A stretch of 64,000 nucleotides of DNA from Phenylobacterium sp. Root700 (GTDB lineage Bacteria; Pseudomonadota; Alphaproteobacteria; Caulobacterales; Caulobacteraceae), in assembly GCF_001429025.1 (NCBI RefSeq), contig NZ_LMHT01000022.1, positions 186,001 to 250,000 on the forward strand. The letters are read 5' to 3'. The notes beneath the pieces are model-generated. The model worked only from the letters and a program-made list of their open reading frames with translations. It did no database searches and was not told where the DNA came from. Shown in pieces: positions 57,747-64,000 of the stretch (position 1 is its first letter; each line of letters starts with the position of its first letter). Made by a program: the position numbers and the translations under genes.

Positions 57747-58907
57747 CTAGGCCTTGCGCTCCGCCAACAGCTTCAACACCGCATCGGCGGCGGCTTCTGA
57801 GGGGTTTGGCCCGCCGCGCCCCATGGTCACCAGGGCCTCGCTCTGCGCCTGGGCCTGGCGGCGGCGCAGTTCCGGATCATCCAGACGCTTGGAGATCTCG
57901 CGCGCCAGGGCTGGGCCATTGCAGTCGTCCTGCACCAGTTCAGGCGCCACGAAAGCCTTAGCCGCGATATTGAACAGGGTGATGTAGGGCGTCCGGATCA
58001 AATGCTTCAGGATCGCGTGGGTCAGGGCGCCCAGGCGATAGCCGACCACCATCGGAACGCCGGCCAGGGCCAACTCCGTCGTCACCGTGCCTGAGCAGGC
58101 TAGGGCCACGGTGGCGGCCTTCATGGCGTCGAGCTTGGCGCTCTCCCCCTCGACAACGTGGGCCCAGGCCCCGGCCTGCGCCTTGACGGCCTCGGCGACG
58201 GTCGGAGCAGCCGGGATCACGACTTCAAGATCAGGTCGCGCGGCCTTGAGAATGGCGACCGCCTCGGCGAACGGCGGCAGGATGCGCGAAATCTCGCCCG
58301 GACGGCTGCCCGGCAGCACCAGCAGCAGCGGAGCATCCTGGCGCACGCCGAGCCGGCGACGCAGCCGATCGCCGTCCGCCACCGAGAAGTCGATGGTCAG
58401 GGCCGAGTTGCCGACAAAGGTCGTGGGCAGACCCTCGGCTTCAAAATAGGGCGCGTCGAACACGTGGATCGACAGCAGATGGTCCACCGCCGCGGCCAGG
58501 GTCTTGGCCCGGCCCGGACGCGTCGCCCAGACCTGGGGCGCCACGTACTTCACCAAGGGCAGTTTCGGGTCGAGCTTCCGCAGACGCTGGGCGACGCGCA
58601 GGGTGAACCCCCAGGAGTCGATCAGCACCACCACGTCGGGCTTCTCGCGGACCGCCAGGGCCACAGTGTCCTCAACCCGCGCCATCACCCGGCGATAGGC
58701 CAACAGCCCCTCCAGGAGGCCCAGGATCGACAGCTGGGAGATATCGAAGGGGCTTACGACCCCTTCAGCGGCCATCCGCTCGCCGCCGACGCCGACAAAG
58801 CGCACGCCATCCCCGAGCCGACGTCGCAACGCCTGCGCCAGCCCCGCGCCACGGTCATCCCCCGAAGCCTCGGCGGCGACCAGCATGACGCATAGCTGTT
58901 TGGTCAC
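57747..58907 (-). CDS. lpxB: Lipid-A-disaccharide synthase
   Basis: This 386-residue GT19 glycosyltransferase joins UDP-diacylglucosamine and lipid X. Motifs: LVAAEASGDDRGAGLAQAL at the N-terminus, FVGVGGERMAAEG, VLIDSWGFTLRVA, KYVAPQVWATRPGRAKTL and VLPGSRPGEISRILPPF with later TTELALAGVPMVVGYR. It overlaps the lpxI stop by 4 bp and is last in the bamA-to-lpxB operon. It is peripheral at the inner membrane. Confidence 0.96.
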   Translation of the reverse strand: MTKQLCVMLVAAEASGDDRGAGLAQALRRRLGDGVRFVGVGGERMAAEGVVSPFDISQLSILGLLEGLLAYRRVMARVEDTVALAVREKPDVVVLIDSWGFTLRVAQRLRKLDPKLPLVKYVAPQVWATRPGRAKTLAAAVDHLLSIHVFDAPYFEAEGLPTTFVGNSALTIDFSVADGDRLRRRLGVRQDAPLLLVLPGSRPGEISRILPPFAEAVAILKAARPDLEVVIPAAPTVAEAVKAQAGAWAHVVEGESAKLDAMKAATVALACSGTVTTELALAGVPMVVGYRLGALTHAILKHLIRTPYITLFNIAAKAFVAPELVQDDCNGPALAREISKRLDDPELRRRQAQAQSEALVTMGRGGPNPSEAAADAVLKLLAERKA

Positions 58908-59746
58908 GGCGCCGCCGGCGGCTCCACGCCGACCACGAACAGGCCAAGCTCGTCGGCCAGTTGGATGACGGCGTCGCGGTCCAGCACCAGCAGGCCGCCG
59001 GCCTGGCCAGCAACGCCCGCCAGCCCGGCCTGGGCCGCACGCCGGATGGTGTTCAGGCCGATGGTCGGCAGGTCGATACGGGTTTCCTGGATCGGCTTGG
59101 GCGCCTTGGCCAGCACGCCGCGCGGCGCGTCGGGGCCGCCGCGGATCGTGCGGGGCAGTTCGGCCACCCGTCGCAGCATGGCGTCGGTGCCCTCCTGAGC
59201 CTCGACCGCCAGGACCAGGCCGTCGCAGACCACGGCCCCCTGCCCCACATCCAGCTCACCGATGGCGCGTGCGACCGTCAGGGCGCGCTCGACGTCGGCC
59301 ATCTGTTGTTCGTTGGGCGTCACGGCGCCGAGCGCGCCGACCGGCAGGGTCAGGTCGCCCATCACCTCGTGAGCGCCTTCGACGGCGAAGCCTTCCTTCT
59401 CGAATTCCCCGACCAGGGCCCGCAACAGGGCGTCGTCGCCCTTACGCGCCGCGGCGATCACGCTCGGCAAGGCCAACAGGCCGCGCAGGTCCGGCGTGAG
59501 CGACTTGAAATCGGGCCGGTCCACGGTCCCGACCAGGGTCACGGCCTTGCAGCCGGCGCGCTTGAGCGCCTTGAAGCACTTGCCCAGCTCGGCCAGGCCG
59601 ATGTCGGCGCCGGGATAGCGGGCGATCTCGGGACCGGAAAAGCCCTTGAGCCGCACGATGAAGAACGGCCGGCCGGCCTGTTCGCAGTGCTGCGCGATCT
59701 CGACCGGCAGGTTGCCGCCGCCGGCGATGAGGCCAAGTTTCTGCAC
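58904..59746 (-). CDS. lpxI: UDP-2,3-diacylglucosamine pyrophosphatase LpxI
   Basis: This 280-residue DUF1009 protein replaces LpxH in many alphaproteobacteria; the founding member is from Caulobacter. It opens KLGLIAGGGNLPVEIAQHCE and has the C-terminal hydrolase part with DVGQGAVVCDGLVLAVEAQEGTDAML, the conserved acidic and Glu-Gly-Thr-Asp region. It makes lipid X for LpxB. It overlaps lpxB by 4 bp and lies 3 bp downstream of lpxA. Confidence 0.96.
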   Translation of the reverse strand: MQKLGLIAGGGNLPVEIAQHCEQAGRPFFIVRLKGFSGPEIARYPGADIGLAELGKCFKALKRAGCKAVTLVGTVDRPDFKSLTPDLRGLLALPSVIAAARKGDDALLRALVGEFEKEGFAVEGAHEVMGDLTLPVGALGAVTPNEQQMADVERALTVARAIGELDVGQGAVVCDGLVLAVEAQEGTDAMLRRVAELPRTIRGGPDAPRGVLAKAPKPIQETRIDLPTIGLNTIRRAAQAGLAGVAGQAGGLLVLDRDAVIQLADELGLFVVGVEPPAAP

Positions 59747-59749
59747 GAC

Positions 59750-60547
59750 CTAGATCTCCCGTACCGGCAGGCACAGCGGACGGCTGGCGTCGGCGCGGAT
59801 GAAGTCGATGATTTCCATCACCTCGGGGCTGCCGGAATAGGTCTCGACCGTGTCGTCGAGCCGCTCCTGGAAGGTGCCCTCGTCGGCGAACAGCATGCGA
59901 TAGGCCGCTCGCATGATGTTGATGCTCTCACGGCTGAAGCCGCGACGCTTCAGGCCAAGCAGGTTCAGGCCTTCCAGGTGGGCGTGGTTGCCCCAGACCG
60001 AGCCGTAGGGGATGACGTCCTTCACCACGGCGGCCAGACCGCCGATCATGGCGTGACGCCCCACCCGGGTGCGTTGGTGCACGGCCGCCAGGCCGCCGAC
60101 GATCACGAAATCGCCGATCTCGCAGTGACCGCCCAGGGTCGCCTGCTTGGTCAAGATCACCTGGTCGCCGACAACGCAGTCGTGGCCGACATGACTCTCG
60201 ATCATGAACAGGCCGTCCGAACCCACCTTGGTCACGCCGCCGCCGCCGGCGGTGCCGGTGTTCATGGTGGCGTGTTCGCGGATCAGGTTGCGATCGCCGA
60301 TCACCAGTTCGGTCGGCTCGCCCTTATAGGCGGTGTGTTGCGGCGGCCCGCCCAGCATCACGAACGGATAGAGGACGTTGTCCTCGCCGACCGTGGTGTA
60401 GCCGTCGACAACCACGTGGGAGGCCAGTTTGGTCCGCGCGCCCAGCTTCACATTGGGGCCGACCGTGCAGAACGGGCCGATCACGACGCCGTCGGCCAGT
60501 TGCGCCTTGGGGTCTACGACCGAACTGGAATGGACCTCGACGCTCAT
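59750..60547 (-). CDS. lpxA: Acyl-ACP--UDP-N-acetylglucosamine O-acyltransferase
   Basis: This 265-residue left-handed beta-helix enzyme carries out the first step of lipid A synthesis. It opens [20 protein letters not shown] with hexapeptide repeats; the catalytic His region is [15 protein letters not shown], followed by [20 protein letters not shown]. The C-terminal helical part holds [15 protein letters not shown]. The start overlaps the fabZ stop by 4 bp. Confidence 0.97.
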   Translation of the reverse strand: MSVEVHSSSVVDPKAQLADGVVIGPFCTVGPNVKLGARTKLASHVVVDGYTTVGEDNVLYPFVMLGGPPQHTAYKGEPTELVIGDRNLIREHATMNTGTAGGGGVTKVGSDGLFMIESHVGHDCVVGDQVILTKQATLGGHCEIGDFVIVGGLAAVHQRTRVGRHAMIGGLAAVVKDVIPYGSVWGNHAHLEGLNLLGLKRRGFSRESINIMRAAYRMLFADEGTFQERLDDTVETYSGSPEVMEIIDFIRADASRPLCLPVREI

Positions 60548-61011
60548 GGGGTCTCCACCAGCATGGCTGCGAACTCGGCTTCAGCGGCGGTCTTGTCGCC
60601 CACCAGCGCCTTGCCCTGGAACTTGAACAGGCCGCCACGCGCGCGCAGGACCTTGACGTGCATCTTCAGCACGTCGCCAGGACGTACCGGTTGGCGGAAG
60701 CGGCAGTTGTCGACCGAGGTGAACAGAATGGTCTTGCCCACCCGGTCGACGTTCAGCGACTTCGACATCAGGACCGCGCCGGTCTGGGCCATCGCCTCGA
60801 CGATCAGCACGCCAGGCATCACCGCATAGTCCGGGAAGTGCCCCTGGAAGAACGGCTCGTTGATGGTCACGCATTTGATGCCGACGATGGATTCGTTCTG
60901 GCGATATTCCTCGGCCCGATCGACCAGCAGGAAGGGATACCGGTGAGGTATCCGCTCCATGATCTCGGCGATGTCGATAGTGGGTTCGGCCACGGCCGCG
61001 TCATTGCTCAT
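60544..61011 (-). CDS. fabZ: 3-hydroxyacyl-ACP dehydratase FabZ
   Basis: This 155-residue hot-dog enzyme dehydrates 3-hydroxyacyl-ACP in fatty-acid synthesis, competing with LpxA/LpxD for substrate. Motifs: [16 protein letters not shown], then [23 protein letters not shown] with the catalytic His and Glu. It overlaps lpxD and lpxA by 4 bp each, so the three are translated together, which may balance lipid A and phospholipid synthesis. Confidence 0.97.
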   Translation of the reverse strand: MSNDAAVAEPTIDIAEIMERIPHRYPFLLVDRAEEYRQNESIVGIKCVTINEPFFQGHFPDYAVMPGVLIVEAMAQTGAVLMSKSLNVDRVGKTILFTSVDNCRFRQPVRPGDVLKMHVKVLRARGGLFKFQGKALVGDKTAAEAEFAAMLVETP

Positions 61012-62024
61012 TTATCCGCTCCCTTGCGGTTGGCCGATCTCGAGAGCCACGCGACTTCACGCATCCAACGGCGAATAGGCTGACCAGGGACACCGCCCCA
61101 GGTTTCGCCTGCCGGGATATCACGGAAAACCCCGGCCGCGGCCGCCACCTGGGCGCCGTCGCCGATGTTGACATGGTCGGCGACGCCCGCTCGGCCGCCA
61201 AAGGCCGCGCCGTCACCGATGACGACGCTGCCCGAAATGCCGGTGTGAGCGGCCATGACGCAGTTTCGTCCCACGCGCACGTTGTGGGCGATCTGCACCA
61301 GGTTGTCGATCTTGGTGTTCTCGCCGATCGAGGTGTCGTCAAAGGCCCCGCGATCGATGCAGGTGTTGGCGCCGACCGTGACGCCGTCCTGCAAGATCAC
61401 GCGGCCGAGTTGCGGAATGTCGACCACGCCCTTGGCGCCGCCCGCCGCGCCGAAACCCGGCTCGCCGATCACGGCGCCGGCCAGGATCCGCACGCGGTCG
61501 CCCAGCAGGGCGAAGCCCAGCGTCACGTTGGCGCTGATCACGCAGTCGCGGCCAATGGCGACGCCGGGTCCGATGACCGTATTGGCGCCGATCTCCGTCC
61601 GCGCGCCGATCCGCGCGCCAGGACCGACCACGACGCCGGGCGCCAGAACGACGTCTTCCTCGAGCACCGCGTCGGACGAGACCGCCAGGTCGCCGCAATG
61701 CCGTCGAGGACGGTGCAGGCGGTTGGCGGCGGCGGCGTAGGCCGCCTGCGGCAGAGGCGTCACCAGGGCTGCGCAGCCTTCAGGAACCAGGTCCTTGTCA
61801 CGCGCCATGACGAACACCGCGCCGGCCTTGGCCGCGGCCAGGTCGGGGGCGTACTTGCGGTCGGTCAGGAAGGTGATGGTGTCGGGCTGGGCGCTGGCGA
61901 GCACCGCCACGGCGCGCACCTGGCGCGAACCATGGTCTGACACGAGGAGTTCGGCGCCTGTCAGACTCGCCAGATCGGCGAGCGTGACAGGGCCAAGGTC
62001 TTCAAAGAAGCGGGGGTCGGGCAT
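61008..62024 (-). CDS. lpxD: UDP-3-O-acylglucosamine N-acyltransferase
   Basis: This 338-residue enzyme adds the second acyl chain in lipid A synthesis. It has an N-terminal LpxD-specific domain (LADLASLTGAELLVSDHG) and a long left-handed beta-helix of hexapeptide repeats (GVVVGPGARIGARTEIGANT, IDNLVQIAHNVRVGRNCVMA with the catalytic His in IAHNV). The C-terminus has GQPIRRWMREVAWL. It is 42 bp downstream of skp and overlaps fabZ. Confidence 0.97.
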   Translation of the reverse strand: MPDPRFFEDLGPVTLADLASLTGAELLVSDHGSRQVRAVAVLASAQPDTITFLTDRKYAPDLAAAKAGAVFVMARDKDLVPEGCAALVTPLPQAAYAAAANRLHRPRRHCGDLAVSSDAVLEEDVVLAPGVVVGPGARIGARTEIGANTVIGPGVAIGRDCVISANVTLGFALLGDRVRILAGAVIGEPGFGAAGGAKGVVDIPQLGRVILQDGVTVGANTCIDRGAFDDTSIGENTKIDNLVQIAHNVRVGRNCVMAAHTGISGSVVIGDGAAFGGRAGVADHVNIGDGAQVAAAAGVFRDIPAGETWGGVPGQPIRRWMREVAWLSRSANRKGADK

Positions 62025-62066
62025 CGAAATCCTTCGGCTCCCCCCGCCTTTATCGCGAGTCGGGCC

Positions 62067-62711
62067 CTACTTGCGGGTCGCGGGCGCCGGAGTTTGCGCG
62101 GGGGCGACCGCCTGGTCCAGACGTTCCCGATCAAACGCGAACTGAGTGATCTTCGCGTTCAGCGCCGTGACGACCGGCTGGCTGATATCCATGGCCGGGT
62201 TGGCGATGACCACCGAGTCACGGTTCAGCAACATGCTGCACTGACGCGACTGATAGACCTGACGGATGATCGGGTCGAGCTCCTGGCCGACGCGGCCAAT
62301 CGCCTTCTGCTGGGTCGCGCCGAGCTCGCGCTCGCGCAGCTGAGCCTTACGCTGGAAGGCGTTGGCCTTGACCTGCAGGGCCGAGGCGCGGGTCTCGAGC
62401 GTGTTCTGGTCGAGGGTCGCGCGTTGGCCTTCAAGCGTCTTGGCTTCGTTCTGAAGGGCGGCTTCTTCAGCCTTCAGTTCTGCCTGAACCTGGGTGGCGA
62501 TCTGCTGCAACCGGGTTTGGACGTACTTGCCGACCGTCGAGGTGGTGATCGCGCCTTCCAGCGAGACCACGCAAACGCCGGGGATCGCCGGGCCATGACT
62601 GACCGTCGGGGCCGCGGCGGCGGGCGCGGCGGCTTGCGCGAAGGCCGCGGTCGACATGGACGCGGTGATGGCGGCGACGCAGGTCGCCGCGACGAGGGCT
62701 TTGATCGTCAT
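62067..62711 (-). CDS. skp: Periplasmic chaperone Skp/OmpH
   Basis: This 214-residue protein has a signal peptide (cleavage near AFA-QA, residue 26) and a long coiled-coil region (QTRLQQIATQVQAELKAEEA, KTLEGQRATLDQ, LQVKANAFQRKAQLRERELG), which forms the tentacles of the Skp trimer that hold unfolded outer-membrane proteins. VCVVSLEGAITTSTVGKYVQ starts the beta body. It lies 9 bp downstream of bamA, as is usual. Confidence 0.93.
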   Translation of the reverse strand: MTIKALVAATCVAAITASMSTAAFAQAAAPAAAAPTVSHGPAIPGVCVVSLEGAITTSTVGKYVQTRLQQIATQVQAELKAEEAALQNEAKTLEGQRATLDQNTLETRASALQVKANAFQRKAQLRERELGATQQKAIGRVGQELDPIIRQVYQSRQCSMLLNRDSVVIANPAMDISQPVVTALNAKITQFAFDRERLDQAVAPAQTPAPATRK

Positions 62712-62720
62712 GAGGAGTTA

Positions 62721-64000
62721 TCAGAACCTGGTTGAGGTGGAGAACCGGAACGTTTCGGTCTTGTCGTAGTCTTCTTTGGCCAAAACTTGGCTGAAGTCGA
62801 ATCGGATCGGGCCCATCGGCGAGCGCCAGAAGACCGAGAGACCGGCCGAGGCGCGCAGGGCCAGGTCGTCGTGGATCAACGGGTCGACCGTGCCGTCGGC
62901 CTTCAGCTTGTCCTTGTCGTCGAGCAGGCCAAGCGTGCCGACGTCGGTAAACAGCGCCGCCTTGATCCCGTACTGCTCGGGCAGGAAGGTCGGGATCGTC
63001 AGTTCGGCCGAGCCGATGGCGTAGGCCCGCCCGCCGAGCGAGTCGGAGCGGCCGAAGTTGGTGTCGCGCGGGCCGATACCGGCCGTCTCGAAGCCGCGGA
63101 AGTTGTTGCCGCCCTTGTAGAAGCGGCTGTTGACGCGAACCGTGTCCCCGCTCCAGCCAGCGATGTAACCGCCCTGGGCCGTCACGTTGAGGATGAAGTC
63201 CTTGCTGAACCCGTGCCACCAGCCGCCGGTCACTTCAGTGCTGAGATAGTTCACGTCGCCGCCGATACCGGCCAGATCCTGGCTGATGTCGAAGCGGTAG
63301 CCGCGGGTCGGATTGATCGGGTCGTTCCGACGGTCGTACAGGTAGGTGTAGCCGACCAACGACGTCAGATACTGGCCGCGCTGGGCGCAGAGCGACAGCG
63401 ACACCAGCGGCGCGTTCGGATCGCAGTAGGAAGAGTCGATCTGCACGTCTTCCTGACGCAGCGTATAGCGCGTCGACATCCGCGAATTCAGCGTCAGCGG
63501 GAAGGCCATGCGGATGTTGCCGCCGACCGTGACCGTCTTGTAGGCCGAGTATTCCGTCAGGTCGTAGCGATAGGAATAGAGGTCGACGCCGGCCCCGAGA
63601 TCGCGACCCAGGAAGCGCGGCTCGGTGAAGCCGAAGTCGATCTGCTGACGCAGCGAACCCACTGAAACCCGTGCGCGAACGCTCTGGCCGCGGCCGCGGA
63701 AGTTCCGTTCGGTGACGCCCAGGTCGAGCACCAGCTGGTCGACCGAGGAATAGCCGGCGCTGAACGACAGTTCGCCCGTGGGCTGCTCTTCGACCTTGAC
63801 CTGCAGGCCGGTCCGATCGGGCGCCGAACCTGGCACCTCGTCGATGGTGACGTCCTTGAAGAAGCCCAGGGCGCGGATGTTGTTGCGCGAGCGGTCGACC
63901 AGGGCGCGGTTGTAGGCGTCGCCCTCGACCAGGTTCAACTCGCGGCGGATCACGTAGTCCAGGGTGCGGGTGTTGCCGGTCACGTCGATGCGCTCGACAT
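62721..64000 (-). CDS. bamA: Outer-membrane assembly factor BamA, C-terminal part (cut by window edge)
   Basis: The open frame continues to the right edge, so only about 426 C-terminal residues are seen. They begin in the last POTRA domain (VERIDVTGNTRTLDYVIRRE, then GDAYNRALVDRSRNNIRALGFF) and continue into the Omp85 beta-barrel. The barrel holds GYTYLYDRRNDPINPTRGYRF and LGGRAYAIGSAELTIPTF, and it ends in the outer-membrane signature FRFSTSTRF with terminal Phe. The conserved loop-6 VRGF/Y motif appears as FRGFET. BamA inserts beta-barrel proteins, such as the TonB receptor here. Confidence 0.97.
   Translation of the reverse strand, partial: VERIDVTGNTRTLDYVIRRELNLVEGDAYNRALVDRSRNNIRALGFFKDVTIDEVPGSAPDRTGLQVKVEEQPTGELSFSAGYSSVDQLVLDLGVTERNFRGRGQSVRARVSVGSLRQQIDFGFTEPRFLGRDLGAGVDLYSYRYDLTEYSAYKTVTVGGNIRMAFPLTLNSRMSTRYTLRQEDVQIDSSYCDPNAPLVSLSLCAQRGQYLTSLVGYTYLYDRRNDPINPTRGYRFDISQDLAGIGGDVNYLSTEVTGGWWHGFSKDFILNVTAQGGYIAGWSGDTVRVNSRFYKGGNNFRGFETAGIGPRDTNFGRSDSLGGRAYAIGSAELTIPTFLPEQYGIKAALFTDVGTLGLLDDKDKLKADGTVDPLIHDDLALRASAGLSVFWRSPMGPIRFDFSQVLAKEDYDKTETFRFSTSTRF

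Noticed and set aside
58961-60829. A 622-codon plus-strand open frame across lpxI, lpxA and fabZ
   Set aside because: It spans three real genes on the other strand and has only low-complexity antisense composition.

Overview
The window is a GC-rich alphaproteobacterial chromosome segment, most likely from the family Caulobacteraceae (Caulobacter or Phenylobacterium type). This rests on gene order and protein character: dusB-ntrB-ntrC / ntrY-ntrX-dat-hfq-hflX; pdhA-pdhB(lipoyl)-pdhC-lpd next to ftsB and eno; tpiA / ppiD-trpE-trpG-trpD-trpC-lexA; gltX-gltA; and lpxB-lpxI-lpxA-fabZ-lpxD-skp-bamA. Coding density is very high. No gap without a gene exceeds 300 bases. I saw no rRNA, tRNA, CRISPR array, insertion sequence or prophage. 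Most genes are chromosomal housekeeping genes; the accessory part is about 1-12.8 kb.

Layout. (1) 1-2.6 kb, minus strand: diheme cytochrome c, PQQ dehydrogenase and the start of a Tat-exported protein (possibly SMP-30/lactonase), a periplasmic oxidation module. (2) 2.8-12.8 kb: a secreted protein of unknown function, an orphan flagellin, a TonB-dependent receptor divergent from a regulator with two TetR DNA-binding domains, which is followed by a serine hydrolase and a luciferase-like monooxygenase; then a YegP-like small protein, a small exported protein and a GPH-family symporter. (3) 12.8-26.1 kb: mazG, hflX, hfq, a class IV aminotransferase, ntrX, ntrY, then aroG (DAHP synthase) in the opposite direction behind what looks like a complete aromatic-amino-acid attenuator, then ntrC, ntrB, dusB and divergent ispDF. 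(4) 26.1-33.6 kb: a membrane protein with a spermidine-synthase-like domain, pncC, a COQ10/START protein, lipA, a degenerate alpha/beta-hydrolase lipoprotein, an Aas-like acyl-ACP/CoA synthetase and a DoxX protein. (5) 33.7-41.8 kb: lpd, pdhC, pdhB, pdhA, ftsB, an MFS transporter and eno. (6) 42-46.8 kb: rpmF, a YjbR protein, pyrG, secG, a GNAT acetyltransferase, a VOC protein and tpiA. (7) 46.9-53.9 kb: ppiD, trpE, trpG, trpD, trpC and lexA with its SOS box. (8) 53.9-57.6 kb: a decayed comEC, gltX and gltA. (9) 57.7-64 kb: the lipid A / outer-membrane assembly cluster, ending in a bamA cut by the window edge.

The most notable observations are: a leader ORF carrying YSFWYFSY codons with mutually exclusive hairpins ahead of aroG; the two-headed TetR protein facing two similar operator-like sites 55 bp apart; a comEC gene that has lost its centre and carries an in-frame stop; NtrC and NtrX that both lack the sigma54-contacting GAFTGA loop; and a palindromic element bounded by TCGTCAT / ATGACGA (one copy ends GTGACGA) that occupies every convergent gene gap of about 30 bp or more, five out of five.
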